Positions 14,685-22,479 of a stretch of 29,145 nucleotides of DNA are shown here, piece by piece; positions within the stretch are counted from its first letter, which is position 1; every line of letters begins with the position of its first letter. Position numbers and translations under genes: made by a program. The notes under the pieces were generated by a model. That model ran no database searches. It was not told the DNA's origin and saw nothing but the letters and a program-made list of their open reading frames with translations. The stretch covers positions 1 through 29,145 of IMG/VR virus record IMGVR_UViG_3300003321_000470. One strand, written 5' to 3'. This DNA is from a virus.

Positions 14685-16691
14685 ATGACCGGTCTTGCCG
14701 GCTACCACCAGCTGCCCACCGGCTTCTGGATCAAGGACTCGGACAGCTCGGGGCCTTACGTCTTCGACGGGGCGAGCATGCAGCTCGTGCCCAACGGGCC
14801 AGTCGCACCGTACTCGGTCAGCCAGGTCGCGGCCGGCGTGACGGGTGTCCTTGCCTACCAGGCGAGCGGCTACGGGATGACGCCGTCGGGGGCGAGCACG
14901 GTCATCACGAAGTGGGATCGACTCTACGCACGAAGCGCGACTGCACTGAAGGCCGATCTCATCTACAGCATGCTGCCGGAGTTCGCGGATTTCGGTTCGC
15001 AACTTTCGGGTACACCCACGGGGTATTCGGCGATCTACTTCGACAGCACCGCCGCCGGGGGCGGCGATGGCTCGATCGGCACGCCTTACAACTCGATCGA
15101 AGGACGTACGTTTGCGACGGCCAACCAGGTCGTGTACCTGAAGCGCGGCTCGGTGTTCCTGGTCACGGCCGAGGCCCAGCAGACCTGTACGGTCACGGCC
15201 GACAATGTGCACTTCATCGCCTACGGCGATCCCTCGCTGCCGCCGCCGCTCATCACGGGCGCCAAGGCCGTGGCTGCGAGTGCGTTCGCGCTCAACGGCA
15301 GCGAGTACCGCGCAGCACTCGCCCGCACGCTGGCAACCCAGTGCATGGCGGTCTGCTTCTCCGATTCAATGAACCTGGTGTTGCCGAACGGTACACCCGG
15401 TTCGCTCACCACGGGCCAGGCCGGCGCAGACAACACCTACGTCTACTTGAAGGACAACCCGGGCGCGACGCGCACGCTTTACGTGAGCGTCGTGCCGTCG
15501 GTGGTCCGCGTCCAGGCAAGCCATTTCCGGGCCGAAGGCGTGTTCGTCGGCTACGGGACGAACAACTCGTGGCAGCTGGCACCGCCCAACGCCACGGCTG
15601 TCGTTTACACCGACGCCATCTTGCGTGACTGCGGGAGCTATTTCGCTGGCAACGAGGGCTGTCAAATCGGCAACGGCAGCGACCGGACAGCGGGCTACTC
15701 GAATGTCAAGCTGATCCGCTTCACGGATGAAGGCGCCTACAACAACGGCATCAGCAGCGTCGGCGAGGACAGCAACACCTACATCATCGAGGCAATTTGC
15801 CACGGCAAGATCCGCGGGCTCGGCGCGAGCGGCTCCTACACCGGCGCGTGGTCACAAGGGGGCTATTTCAACGACGCGATCACGGCCCACGGTGTCGGTG
15901 CAGGCCCGTGGTACGTGCTGGGATGCCTGTCCACGAACGCGCAGGAAAACGGCATCGATCTGGTCGGTGGCCCGGGCAACCTGGACGCGCACGTGGGTTC
16001 GATCGTCCTCTACAACCGCATCGCGTATATGGGCCAACCGGGGTTGTTGCTCTGGCACCGCAACACGGTGGCGATGGGCAACATCGTCACGTTCTGCCAG
16101 CAAGACGGCGTGCGCATCGGCGACTCCACCTATCCGGCCACCGCGGGCGGGGGCGTGGTCGCAGGCAACTATTTCGAGAATTGCGGGCTGGCTTCCGGTT
16201 CGGCGGGCCTGGGAATCAGCTGGCAAGGTGTCGTGTTCGAGCGCAACACGGTCGTCATCAGCTCCGGCGCAGTGCGCTCGGCAACCGGTCTCGTCGATCT
16301 GACGGGTGCGATCCTGGGAACGGCGATCACCAGTGCGTTCATTCGCGCCAACCTGATCATTCAGCAAAACAGCGGCGACATCGTCAACATGAACTCGTCA
16401 AACGCTGCCCTGATCGCGAATCTGGGGTGGCGGGAAAACTGCTACGTGACCGCGGTCGCGACAGCGTTCCATTACGGTGGCACAACCACGACATTCGCGA
16501 CGTGGCAATCCACGAACGAACGGTCATCGACCAATTTCGCGAACGAAACCGCCGCGGCAACGAGTGGCACATTCCACAAGCCGGCGATCGGTTCGGCTCT
16601 CGAAACCGGCGGCCGATTTTCGCTGCCGTGCTACGACATCAACGGGCAACGGCGTTACACCGGCGTCGGCGCGAGTGCGTCGTCCGATTGA
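14685..16691 (+). CDS. Tailspike 1, beta-helix depolymerase-like
   Basis: This gene encodes 668 residues, with GAGGAG before ATG 14685. The first 35 residues are a short virion-anchoring module (GFWIKDSDSSGPYVFDG), repeated in the mini-gene just upstream. From about residue 110 the sequence is a right-handed parallel beta-helix: SAIYFDSTAAGGGDG, VVYLKRGSVFLV and NVHFIAYGD, then many short N/G/V turns such as GNYFENCG and ERNTVVISSGAV. This is typical of pectate-lyase-like spikes that bind or cut capsule or O-antigen chains; catalytic residues cannot be assigned by eye. Its place between portal and scaffold genes is unusual, since spikes normally sit in the tail module. Confidence 0.82.
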   Translation: MTGLAGYHQLPTGFWIKDSDSSGPYVFDGASMQLVPNGPVAPYSVSQVAAGVTGVLAYQASGYGMTPSGASTVITKWDRLYARSATALKADLIYSMLPEFADFGSQLSGTPTGYSAIYFDSTAAGGGDGSIGTPYNSIEGRTFATANQVVYLKRGSVFLVTAEAQQTCTVTADNVHFIAYGDPSLPPPLITGAKAVAASAFALNGSEYRAALARTLATQCMAVCFSDSMNLVLPNGTPGSLTTGQAGADNTYVYLKDNPGATRTLYVSVVPSVVRVQASHFRAEGVFVGYGTNNSWQLAPPNATAVVYTDAILRDCGSYFAGNEGCQIGNGSDRTAGYSNVKLIRFTDEGAYNNGISSVGEDSNTYIIEAICHGKIRGLGASGSYTGAWSQGGYFNDAITAHGVGAGPWYVLGCLSTNAQENGIDLVGGPGNLDAHVGSIVLYNRIAYMGQPGLLLWHRNTVAMGNIVTFCQQDGVRIGDSTYPATAGGGVVAGNYFENCGLASGSAGLGISWQGVVFERNTVVISSGAVRSATGLVDLTGAILGTAITSAFIRANLIIQQNSGDIVNMNSSNAALIANLGWRENCYVTAVATAFHYGGTTTTFATWQSTNERSSTNFANETAAATSGTFHKPAIGSALETGGRFSLPCYDINGQRRYTGVGASASSD

Positions 16692-16715
16692 CGTCCGCGC
16701 AATAGCTGATATATT
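16688..16715 (+). promoter_or_regulatory. Sigma70-like promoter for leaderless transcript
   Basis: TTGACG (16688-16693), a 16-base spacer and TATATT (16710-16715) make a good sigma70 promoter. The ATG of the next gene starts nine bases after the -10 box, so the predicted RNA would begin at or within two bases of the start codon. No Shine-Dalgarno site is present. The -35 box overlaps the stop codon of tailspike 1. Confidence 0.5.
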
Positions 16716-16723
16716 GCCCGACA

Positions 16724-16987
16724 ATGCAGCTTACGACCGCGCAGCTTCAGTTTTTGGGGCGCCTTTCGCGAACCCCGGATGGAGCGATGCTGGTTCAGCT
16801 GCTGCGAGACATGGTTGCCAATCGCGACAAGGCAGCGCGTGACGCCAGAGGCGAGGAGGTCCACCGAGCCCTAGGCGCCGCGGATGCGCTGGACAAGTTC
16901 ATCGCCGACATCGAGAACGCCAACCAGAGTCTCGCCCGCCTCCAGGCAGCGCCCGCGAAGCGCTTTAACCCGGTGGCCGGTACCTGA
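16724..16987 (+). CDS. Small conserved phage protein before scaffold
   Basis: This gene encodes 87 residues from ATG 16724. There is no ribosome-binding site; a promoter immediately upstream would give a leaderless message. The protein is almost all helix: LTTAQLQFLGRLSRTPDG, AMLVQLLRDMVANRDKAARD, a GEEVHRALGAADALDKFI segment and a short basic tail. This pattern, with T-P-x-G after the first helix and R-x-x-G-x-x-x-x-L-x-x-F later, fits a small conserved phage protein usually encoded between portal and scaffold genes. The function is unknown; an assembly factor is possible from position alone. Confidence 0.7.
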   Translation: MQLTTAQLQFLGRLSRTPDGAMLVQLLRDMVANRDKAARDARGEEVHRALGAADALDKFIADIENANQSLARLQAAPAKRFNPVAGT

Positions 16988-17027
16988 AACCCCAACACGC
17001 AGAGCCCTCGCGGGCAGCGGAGACTGA

Positions 17028-18074
17028 ATGGCCGACGAACCGAGCAGCACGCCTCTTCCCCGAGCCGTGATCCGGATGCGCGACAACGTGAACAAACGAG
17101 TCGACGAATACCGGGCACGGCAGCTTCAAGGCAAGGAGGGGGCGCCGCCGCCCGCCTCGTCCGATCCCCCGCCGGATGGCACACCTCCGGCTCCCCCCGT
17201 GGCTCAGCCACCCGTGCCGCCGAATCCTTCGCAAGATCCACGGCACGAGACGGTCGAGTTTTGGCGCGGACGCGCCACCGGCGCCGAGGGCATCCTCAAG
17301 CGCCAGACGGAGGAGCTACGAGAAGCCCGCCGGCAGGTAGCCGAGCTCACCGCGCAGGTTGAAGATCTGCGCCGAGCGCAGGCCCAGCCCCCGGCACCGT
17401 CGCCCGCCGCGGCGACGCCCGATGTCCTGGCGTTCTTCACGCCGGAAGAAATCGAGCGCTACGGCGAAGAGCAGTGCCGGAAGATGATGAACGTCGCCAT
17501 CACGGCGGCGCGCGGCGAGATCACCACCCAACTCGAGAAGCGGGTTAAGCCCCTCGAGACCCGGGTCGCAACGGATGATCAGCAGCGCGCGCAGCAGGCC
17601 CGTGCGGCGTTCAACGCGGAGCTCGATCGGCTCCTTCCGCCCGACTGGCGGGAGATCGATCGCAGCCCCGAGTGGCTGGCCTGGCTCGGTGAAGTCGACG
17701 ACCGTACCGGAGAAACTCGGGCGACGACCCTGCAACGCCTCAACGCGCGCAACGACGCGCCGCGGTGCGCCAGGATCTTCCTCGAGTACCTGGAATCGCA
17801 GGGCCGGCCGCACGCAACCGCGACGCCTTCCGCGCCGCTGCCGCCTGCGGCCCCTGTGCCCGCCGCGCCGCGGCCGCCCGTGACCCCTGGGGGTTCCGGA
17901 GCCGGCGGCAGCGACGGGACGCCGCCCGCCCGCGCCGAACGGCTGACGCCGCCGACGCAGGCCGAGATCCGGGACTTCTACAAGCGCGCGTCGCTGGGCA
18001 AGGTGTCGGACGAAGAGCGGACGCTGTTCGAGCGTCGTCGAGCCCTCCTGTACCCGCGCGGCACCGCTCCCTGA
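17028..18074 (+). CDS. Scaffold (capsid assembly) protein
   Basis: This gene encodes 348 residues, with GGAG before ATG 17028. It has the composition of a head scaffold: a disordered Pro/Ala-rich N-terminal third (about residues 38-68), a coiled coil (KRQTEELREARRQVAELTAQ, about residues 85-120), a second Pro/Ala linker, a helical middle (TPEEIERYGEEQCRKMMNV), another Pro/Gly-rich linker and a charged C-terminal helix (TQAEIRDFYKRASLG, then DEERTLFERRRALLY), the usual coat-binding end. It lies directly before the coat gene. Scaffolds guide shell assembly and leave before DNA enters. The assignment is by composition and position. Confidence 0.8.
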   Translation: MADEPSSTPLPRAVIRMRDNVNKRVDEYRARQLQGKEGAPPPASSDPPPDGTPPAPPVAQPPVPPNPSQDPRHETVEFWRGRATGAEGILKRQTEELREARRQVAELTAQVEDLRRAQAQPPAPSPAAATPDVLAFFTPEEIERYGEEQCRKMMNVAITAARGEITTQLEKRVKPLETRVATDDQQRAQQARAAFNAELDRLLPPDWREIDRSPEWLAWLGEVDDRTGETRATTLQRLNARNDAPRCARIFLEYLESQGRPHATATPSAPLPPAAPVPAAPRPPVTPGGSGAGGSDGTPPARAERLTPPTQAEIRDFYKRASLGKVSDEERTLFERRRALLYPRGTAP

Positions 18075-18078
18075 TGGA

Positions 18079-18099
18079 GTCGGGGCTGCGCGCCCCGAC
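18079..18099 (+). other. Hairpin in coat-gene leader
   Basis: GTCGGGGC, TGCGC, GCCCCGAC is a perfect 8-bp stem with a five-base loop, between the scaffold stop and the coat ribosome-binding site (AAGGAG). There is no T-tract. A 5' stabiliser or processing site for the coat message is likely. Confidence 0.55.
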
Positions 18100-18116
18100 A
18101 CCACAAGGAGCACATC

Positions 18117-19046
18117 ATGGGCGTGTCCCGCGATTCCAGCCTGCCCGACTACGGTCCGGGCAGCAATGTCAACTACATCCCGGAAATTTATTCCGGGAAG
18201 CTGGTCGAGAAGTTCTACAAGACCACCGTCTTCGGCGAGATCGCCACGACCGACTACGAGGGCGAGATCGCCGCCTACGGCGCGCAGGTCAAGATCCGCA
18301 CGGTGCCCGACATCGTGGTCAGCGACTACGTGGTCGGCGGCGGCCTGTCGCCGCAGTACCCGAGCTCGCCGTCCGTCACGCTGGTCATCAACCGCGCCAA
18401 GTCGTTCGCGGTCGCGCTGACCACCGTCGACGCCCGCGAGTCGGACATCGACATGGCCGACGTGTTCGCGAACGACGGCTCGATCCAGCTGCGCATCGCC
18501 GCCGACGCCGACGTCCTCACGACGATCCCGGCGCAGGTCTCGGTGCACAACCAAGGCACCACGGCCGGTGCCGACACGAACGCGATCAACCTGGGCGACT
18601 CGTCCAACCCGGTCGTCATCACCAAGACGAACGTCGTCGACTTCCTCACCGACTGCGGTACGGTGCTCGACGAGCAGAACGTCCCCGACGACGGCCGCTG
18701 GATGGTCATCCCGCCGTGGATGAACGGCACGTTGCTCAAGTCCGATCTGCGCATCGCGTCGCTGGCCGGCGACGGTGTGTCGATCGCCCGCAACGGCAAG
18801 GTCGGCATGGTGGCGCGGTTCACGCTCTACAACAGCCGCCAGACGCTGTCGCAGACCTCGCCTGGCCCGGCGAACTACATCATGTTCGGCCACTCGGCCG
18901 GCCTGACGTTCGCGGCGCAGATCCTCGAGAACGAAATGATCACCAACCCGAGCGACTTCGGCTACATCATCCGCGGGCTGATGGTCTACGGCTTCAAGGT
19001 CATCAACGGCAACTACATCGGCACCGCCGTGGTGGCGCGCGGCTGA
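18117..19046 (+). CDS. Major capsid (coat) protein
   Basis: This gene encodes 309 residues, with a strong AGGAG site six bases before ATG 18117. It has the look of an HK97-fold coat: an N-arm (YIPEIYSGKLVEKFYKTTVF), a backbone-helix region (DARESDIDMADVFANDGS), a beta-rich axial part (NVPDDGRWMVIPPWMNGTLL) and a C-terminal part with FGHSAGLTFAAQILENEM and YGFKVINGNYIGTAVVARG. It follows the scaffold gene as expected and its message is flanked by stable hairpins, as for a highly expressed gene. It builds the icosahedral shell. The subfamily cannot be fixed by eye. Confidence 0.88.
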   Translation: MGVSRDSSLPDYGPGSNVNYIPEIYSGKLVEKFYKTTVFGEIATTDYEGEIAAYGAQVKIRTVPDIVVSDYVVGGGLSPQYPSSPSVTLVINRAKSFAVALTTVDARESDIDMADVFANDGSIQLRIAADADVLTTIPAQVSVHNQGTTAGADTNAINLGDSSNPVVITKTNVVDFLTDCGTVLDEQNVPDDGRWMVIPPWMNGTLLKSDLRIASLAGDGVSIARNGKVGMVARFTLYNSRQTLSQTSPGPANYIMFGHSAGLTFAAQILENEMITNPSDFGYIIRGLMVYGFKVINGNYIGTAVVARG

Positions 19047-19054
19047 TCCACGAG

Positions 19055-19083
19055 GGTAGCGCTGCCTGACGGGCAGCGCTACC
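19055..19083 (+). other. 12-bp hairpin after coat gene
   Basis: GGTAGCGCTGCC (19055-19066) and GGCAGCGCTACC (19072-19083) form a perfect 12-bp stem with loop TGACG, nine bases after the coat stop. Without a T-tract it is more likely a 3'-end protector of the coat message or a partial terminator. Confidence 0.6.
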
Positions 19084-19108
19084 ATCGCGCAACTTCCAGG
19101 AGAATTCC

Positions 19109-19336
19109 ATGGGCAAGCTGACTTCGAACAACCCCTACCTGAAGGGTCCCGACACCTTCAAGACCGACCCGGACATCATCAGCGACGAGCTGTCGAAGTC
19201 CGGCTCCAAGGCCAAGGCCCGCTACCCGAGCGGGATGGCCAGCGTCGAGCCCGGGGGCGGCCCCGCCTCCGGCTCGGCCGGCGCGGGCAACATGAAGCGC
19301 CGGGCCTACACGCCCGGCGGCCCGTCCGGTTCGTGA
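19109..19336 (+). CDS. Small Gly/Ser-rich protein after coat gene
   Basis: This gene encodes 75 residues, with AGGAG before ATG 19109. The N-terminal half is polar (SNNPYLKGPDTFKTDPDIIS), the centre basic (KSGSKAKARYPSG) and the C-terminal half Gly/Ser/Pro-rich (EPGGGPASGSAGAGN). It looks disordered and I recognise no family. Its place right after the coat gene, bracketed by a hairpin and a terminator, suggests a minor head or decoration protein, but this is only position-based. Confidence 0.6.
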   Translation: MGKLTSNNPYLKGPDTFKTDPDIISDELSKSGSKAKARYPSGMASVEPGGGPASGSAGAGNMKRRAYTPGGPSGS

Positions 19337-19342
19337 TCCCCG

Positions 19343-19367
19343 CGGGCGCCGCCAGGCGCCCGTTTTT
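19343..19367 (+). terminator. Intrinsic terminator after head genes
   Basis: CGGGCGCC (19343-19350) and GGCGCCCG (19355-19362) form an 8-bp stem with loop GCCA, followed directly by TTTTT. This is the clearest plus-strand terminator in the late region, and it separates the coat gene pair from the neck genes, which must be reached by read-through or a separate start. Confidence 0.78.
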
Positions 19368-19390
19368 CCACCCCAGTCCAGGAGAACTCG

Positions 19391-19903
19391 ATGAACGGAT
19401 CCATCCAAGGCAGCGTCCCCAACGAAGCCGGAGGCTTTAACGCGCTGGTCGAGGCGACGCGCGCGAAGTACAAGCAAGACAAGCAGACCCCGTTCTACAT
19501 CAACGTGAACGACGGCCGCCTCATCCCGAACACGATCGCCGTGCGCGGGCACGCGCATCCCACCACCGGCGACATCGTCCCGGAAACGCGCAACGCGGAC
19601 TACGTGCCCTATCACGGCGATCCGAAGGCCTCGCTCGAGGAGCGCATGAAGTGGCTGCGCACGGCCAACACCGCGCCGCGCCGCGTGATCACGAGCGCTT
19701 CGGTCACGGAGCCCGAGCGCATCGATCTCGACAAGATGTCGAAGGAGCAGCTCGAAAATTTCATGCTCACGGAATTCGGCATGCGGCCGCCCAAGGGCGC
19801 CGACGTGCGCACGCTGCGCAAGATGATCCTGGCCGCCAACGGCACGCCCGCGCCGGAGCAGGCGAAGCCGCAGGTCACGTCGACCGACGACGCGATCGGC
19901 TGA
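19391..19903 (+). CDS. Virion-region protein with SAP/HeH-like end
   Basis: This gene encodes 170 residues, with AGGAG before ATG 19391. The N-terminal 100 residues have a beta-strand pair (PFYINVNDGRLIPNTIAVRG) and a helix (SLEERMKWLRTANTAPRR) without a family I recognise. Residues about 118-150 (DLDKMSKEQLENFMLTEFGM, then DVRTLRKMIL) follow the helix-extension-helix (SAP/HeH-like) pattern found at the ends of several phage structural and DNA-associated proteins. The tail is disordered. It lies between the coat and neck genes; a head-completion or DNA-contact role is possible, not shown. Confidence 0.65.
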   Translation: MNGSIQGSVPNEAGGFNALVEATRAKYKQDKQTPFYINVNDGRLIPNTIAVRGHAHPTTGDIVPETRNADYVPYHGDPKASLEERMKWLRTANTAPRRVITSASVTEPERIDLDKMSKEQLENFMLTEFGMRPPKGADVRTLRKMILAANGTPAPEQAKPQVTSTDDAIG

Positions 19904-19917
19904 TCCGGAGGTGAACC

Positions 19918-20559
19918 ATGGCGCTCACGGCCAACACCATCGTGGCGCGGGTGCGCCAGACGTTGCTCGATCCGGCGCCGGGTGGCACCTGGATCGATGA
20001 CGAGCTGATCGCGCACCTGAACGCCGGGATCGCGCAGCTGATCGCGCTCAAGCCCGATGCACTGCCGACCGAAACCGACGTCGTGATGGTGGCTGGCGTG
20101 GCACAGTCGTTGGGCACCAACGGCGTCCTGTTCATGGACTGCCTGCGCAACGCGGCCGGCAACAAGGTCACGGTGCAGCCGATCCACGAATTCGTGCGTG
20201 TGCGCGCGGGCTGGGCGCAGGACGCCCAGAGTGCCAACACCGAGTACGTGCTGTTCGATCCGCGGCTTCCACGCACGTTCTGGGTCTACCCGCCCGCCAT
20301 ATCGGAGACGCACCTCCCCGTGCTCCAAGGCACGCAGCCGGCGCGGGTGGCCGCGCTTACGGATCCGATCGGCGTGCCCGATCAGTGGGAGTCGGCGCTC
20401 TGGACGTACGTCGTCGCGTGTGCGTACGCGAAGGACGGCACCCGTCAGGATCTCGAGAAAACTCGCGAGTTCATGAAAATGTTCACGGACTGGATCAACG
20501 CGAACACGCAAGTGGTTCGCGCGATGGGAGCGAAGTCCGACATCGAAGGCCGGCAATGA
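19918..20559 (+). CDS. Neck/adaptor protein, copy 1 of 3
   Basis: This gene encodes 213 residues, with GGAGGTG before ATG 19918. The layout is that of head-tail adaptors: an N-terminal helical part (WIDDELIAHLNAGIAQLIAL), a beta-rich middle (EYVLFDPRLPRTFWVYPPA) and C-terminal helices (YAKDGTRQDLEKTREFMKMF). The next gene is a clear paralogue, about half identical by eye, with the shared blocks NGVLFMDC, VTVQPIHEFVR and VLFDPRLPR; the one after is a more distant relative. I relate it to DUF6682-type podovirus proteins. Such proteins form the ring joining portal and nozzle. Its stop overlaps the next start (ATGA). Confidence 0.72.
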   Translation: MALTANTIVARVRQTLLDPAPGGTWIDDELIAHLNAGIAQLIALKPDALPTETDVVMVAGVAQSLGTNGVLFMDCLRNAAGNKVTVQPIHEFVRVRAGWAQDAQSANTEYVLFDPRLPRTFWVYPPAISETHLPVLQGTQPARVAALTDPIGVPDQWESALWTYVVACAYAKDGTRQDLEKTREFMKMFTDWINANTQVVRAMGAKSDIEGRQ

Positions 20560-21200
20560 CCCTCCAAGCCTCCGCCATCATCACGCCCGTGCGCGCGACG
20601 TTGCTCGACGCCACGGGCGTGACGTGGACGGACGCCGAGCTGATCGGTTACCTCAACGCGGGGGTGACGCAACTCGTGGGCTTGAAGCCGGACGCCAACT
20701 CCGTGGAGAACGACGTCGACCTCGTGCCAGGCGTCGCGCAGGCACTGCCGGCCAACGGCGTGCTGTTCATGGACTGCATCCGCAATTCCACGGGCAACCG
20801 GGTCACGGTGCAGCCGATCCACGAGTTCGTGCGCACGCACCCGACCTGGGCGCGTGACGCCGCCGACATCAACACGGTCTACGTGCTGTTCGATCCGCGG
20901 CTGCCGCGCAACTTCTGGGTGTGGCCGCCGGCCCCGAGCGACGACGGCATGCATCTTCCAGTGATGTACGGCGCAACGCCCACGCGCATCGCGGCGCTCA
21001 CGGATGAAATTGGCGTCCCGGATTACTGGGAGTTCGCGCTGGGGGCTTTCGTGCTCGCGCGGGCCTACGCCAAGAATTCGAGGCGCCACGACATCGTGAA
21101 GTCGAAAGAGTTCATGGACCGGTTCCTGACCCTGGTTGGCGGCACGACGCAGACCGAGCGGCTGATGGCAGGCCGGGCCGACGTGGAAGGCAAGCAATGA
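20556..21200 (+). CDS. Neck/adaptor protein, copy 2 of 3
   Basis: This gene encodes 214 residues from ATG 20556, overlapping the previous stop by four bases. It is the close paralogue of the gene upstream: WTDAELIGYLNAGVTQLVGL, NGVLFMDCIRN, VTVQPIHEFVR, VLFDPRLPRNFWVWPPAPS and ALTDEIGVPDYWE all align without large gaps. Both copies are intact, so each is probably used; they could form mixed or stacked rings, or one may be a spare under divergence. The neighbours are all neck and tail genes. It overlaps the next gene in the same ATGA manner. Confidence 0.72.
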   Translation: MTLQASAIITPVRATLLDATGVTWTDAELIGYLNAGVTQLVGLKPDANSVENDVDLVPGVAQALPANGVLFMDCIRNSTGNRVTVQPIHEFVRTHPTWARDAADINTVYVLFDPRLPRNFWVWPPAPSDDGMHLPVMYGATPTRIAALTDEIGVPDYWEFALGAFVLARAYAKNSRRHDIVKSKEFMDRFLTLVGGTTQTERLMAGRADVEGKQ

Positions 21201-21838
21201 CCACGGTTGCCGACATCATCGTCACGGCGCGCGAGCGGCTGTTCGACCCCGGCAGCGGTGCCGGGTGGACGGATTCCGAGCTCACCGACTACCTGAACCG
21301 CGCGCAGCAGCGCATCGCGTTCCTGAAGCCGGACGCTTACTGCGTGCATGGGAATATCGCGCTCGTGGCCGGGATCGTGCAGACGCTTCCCGCGGGCGCC
21401 GTGGCGCTGATCGAGCTGGTGAAGAATTTCGCCTCCGGCCGCATCATCGAGCAGGTCGATTTCGATCTGCTGAAGGCCTCGGACTGGTACTGGCCGGCTG
21501 GCACCGCGGCCACGTCCGTCGAGTGCTACGCGGCCGATCCGCGCGACCCGCTGAAGTTCTACGTCTCGCCGCCCGCCGCGGTGGGCACGCTCGTCGAAGC
21601 GGTCTACGGCCTGGTGCCCCCGCTGCTCACGCTCACGACGCAGGCGATCGTGATCCCCGACAGCTACATCCCGACGTTGGTCGACGGGATGCTTGCGCAG
21701 GCCTGGGGAAAACCGTCCGCGCGGCAGGACCCGAGCAAAGCCACCTACCACCAGCAGCTGTTCGACGCGGCGCTCGGCGTGAAATCCAAGGCCCAGTTCT
21801 CGTGGGCGCCCAAGGTCGGCCGGAGTCCGGATCAATGA
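21197..21838 (+). CDS. Neck/adaptor protein, copy 3 of 3 (divergent)
   Basis: This gene encodes 213 residues from ATG 21197, overlapping the previous stop by four bases. It keeps the family pattern of its two neighbours, with N-terminal GWTDSELTDYLNRAQQRIAF, LKPDA, a VAGIVQTLPAG strand, a beta middle (DPRDPLKFYVSPPA) and C-terminal helices, but lacks the shared FMDC and PIHEFVR blocks. Of the three it looks most like the single-copy version I know from related podoviruses, so it may be the ancestral adaptor, with the two upstream copies being extra. It is followed by a fourth, unrelated-looking neck gene. Confidence 0.7.
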   Translation: MTTVADIIVTARERLFDPGSGAGWTDSELTDYLNRAQQRIAFLKPDAYCVHGNIALVAGIVQTLPAGAVALIELVKNFASGRIIEQVDFDLLKASDWYWPAGTAATSVECYAADPRDPLKFYVSPPAAVGTLVEAVYGLVPPLLTLTTQAIVIPDSYIPTLVDGMLAQAWGKPSARQDPSKATYHQQLFDAALGVKSKAQFSWAPKVGRSPDQ

Positions 21839-22479
21839 ACTACACCGACATCGACGACGTGCTGCAGAACGTGCGACAGATCATCCGCGGCTGCCCGCCG
21901 GTGACCCTGCGCCGGGCCTTCATGCGCGCGGCGCGCGAGTGGTGCCAGCAGACCCAGTGGTTGCGCATGACGGTGGCGGGCGCGACGACCGCGAACACGC
22001 AAATCTACACGCTCGGCTCCGATGCGGATCTCGACATCAGTGCGTTGCGCGCGATCTCCGTCACGGACTCGGCCGGCGGCGCGAGCGGCCTCGCACCGAC
22101 CGATTCGACGACGTGGAATCCGAACCTGAGCAACGGCCTCCCGCGGCGCTACTGCTACGTGCCCGAGGGTCAGTTCGCGCTGAACCCGACCCCGGACAAG
22201 GTCTACGCGCTGTCGATCGGCCTCATCGTCATCCCCAAGGAAACGACCCGGAATGTGCCCTCGTCGATTCTCGTGAAGTACAGCAACGACATCGAGGCCG
22301 GCGCGCTCGCCTACCTGCTGACGATCCCGGGCCAGCCGTGGACGGATCTGCCCCGCGGTGAGCGGGAGGCCCGTGCTTTCCAGGCCGGGATCGCCAACGG
22401 CAAGACCGACGCGCAGCGTGCGTACAACACGGGCTCGATGCGTGCCCGGTCCCGTCCTTTCCTCGTGGGGTCACGATGA
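21835..22479 (+). CDS. Head-tail connector-like protein
   Basis: This gene encodes 214 residues from ATG 21835, with an ATGA overlap. The N-terminus (YTDIDDVLQNVRQIIRGCPP, then RRAFMRAAREWCQQTQWLR) is helical and the middle is beta-rich (YCYVPEGQFALNPTPDKVYA), ending in a helix (DLPRGEREARAFQAGIANG) and a basic tail. It has no sequence likeness to the three paralogues before it, but the size and helix-beta-helix layout are that of another neck protein, perhaps the second ring between adaptor and nozzle. It overlaps tailspike 2 by four bases. Confidence 0.68.
   Translation: MNYTDIDDVLQNVRQIIRGCPPVTLRRAFMRAAREWCQQTQWLRMTVAGATTANTQIYTLGSDADLDISALRAISVTDSAGGASGLAPTDSTTWNPNLSNGLPRRYCYVPEGQFALNPTPDKVYALSIGLIVIPKETTRNVPSSILVKYSNDIEAGALAYLLTIPGQPWTDLPRGEREARAFQAGIANGKTDAQRAYNTGSMRARSRPFLVGSR

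Noticed and set aside
12335-14686. 783-codon open frame on the minus strand
   Set aside because: It mirrors the portal gene. Its product is Arg/His/Leu-rich low-complexity sequence without ordered pattern, as expected of a shadow frame in GC-rich DNA. The same holds for minus-strand frames at 978-2255, 2822-4234, 4514-5788, 10383-11588, 17316-19085 and 22311-23969.
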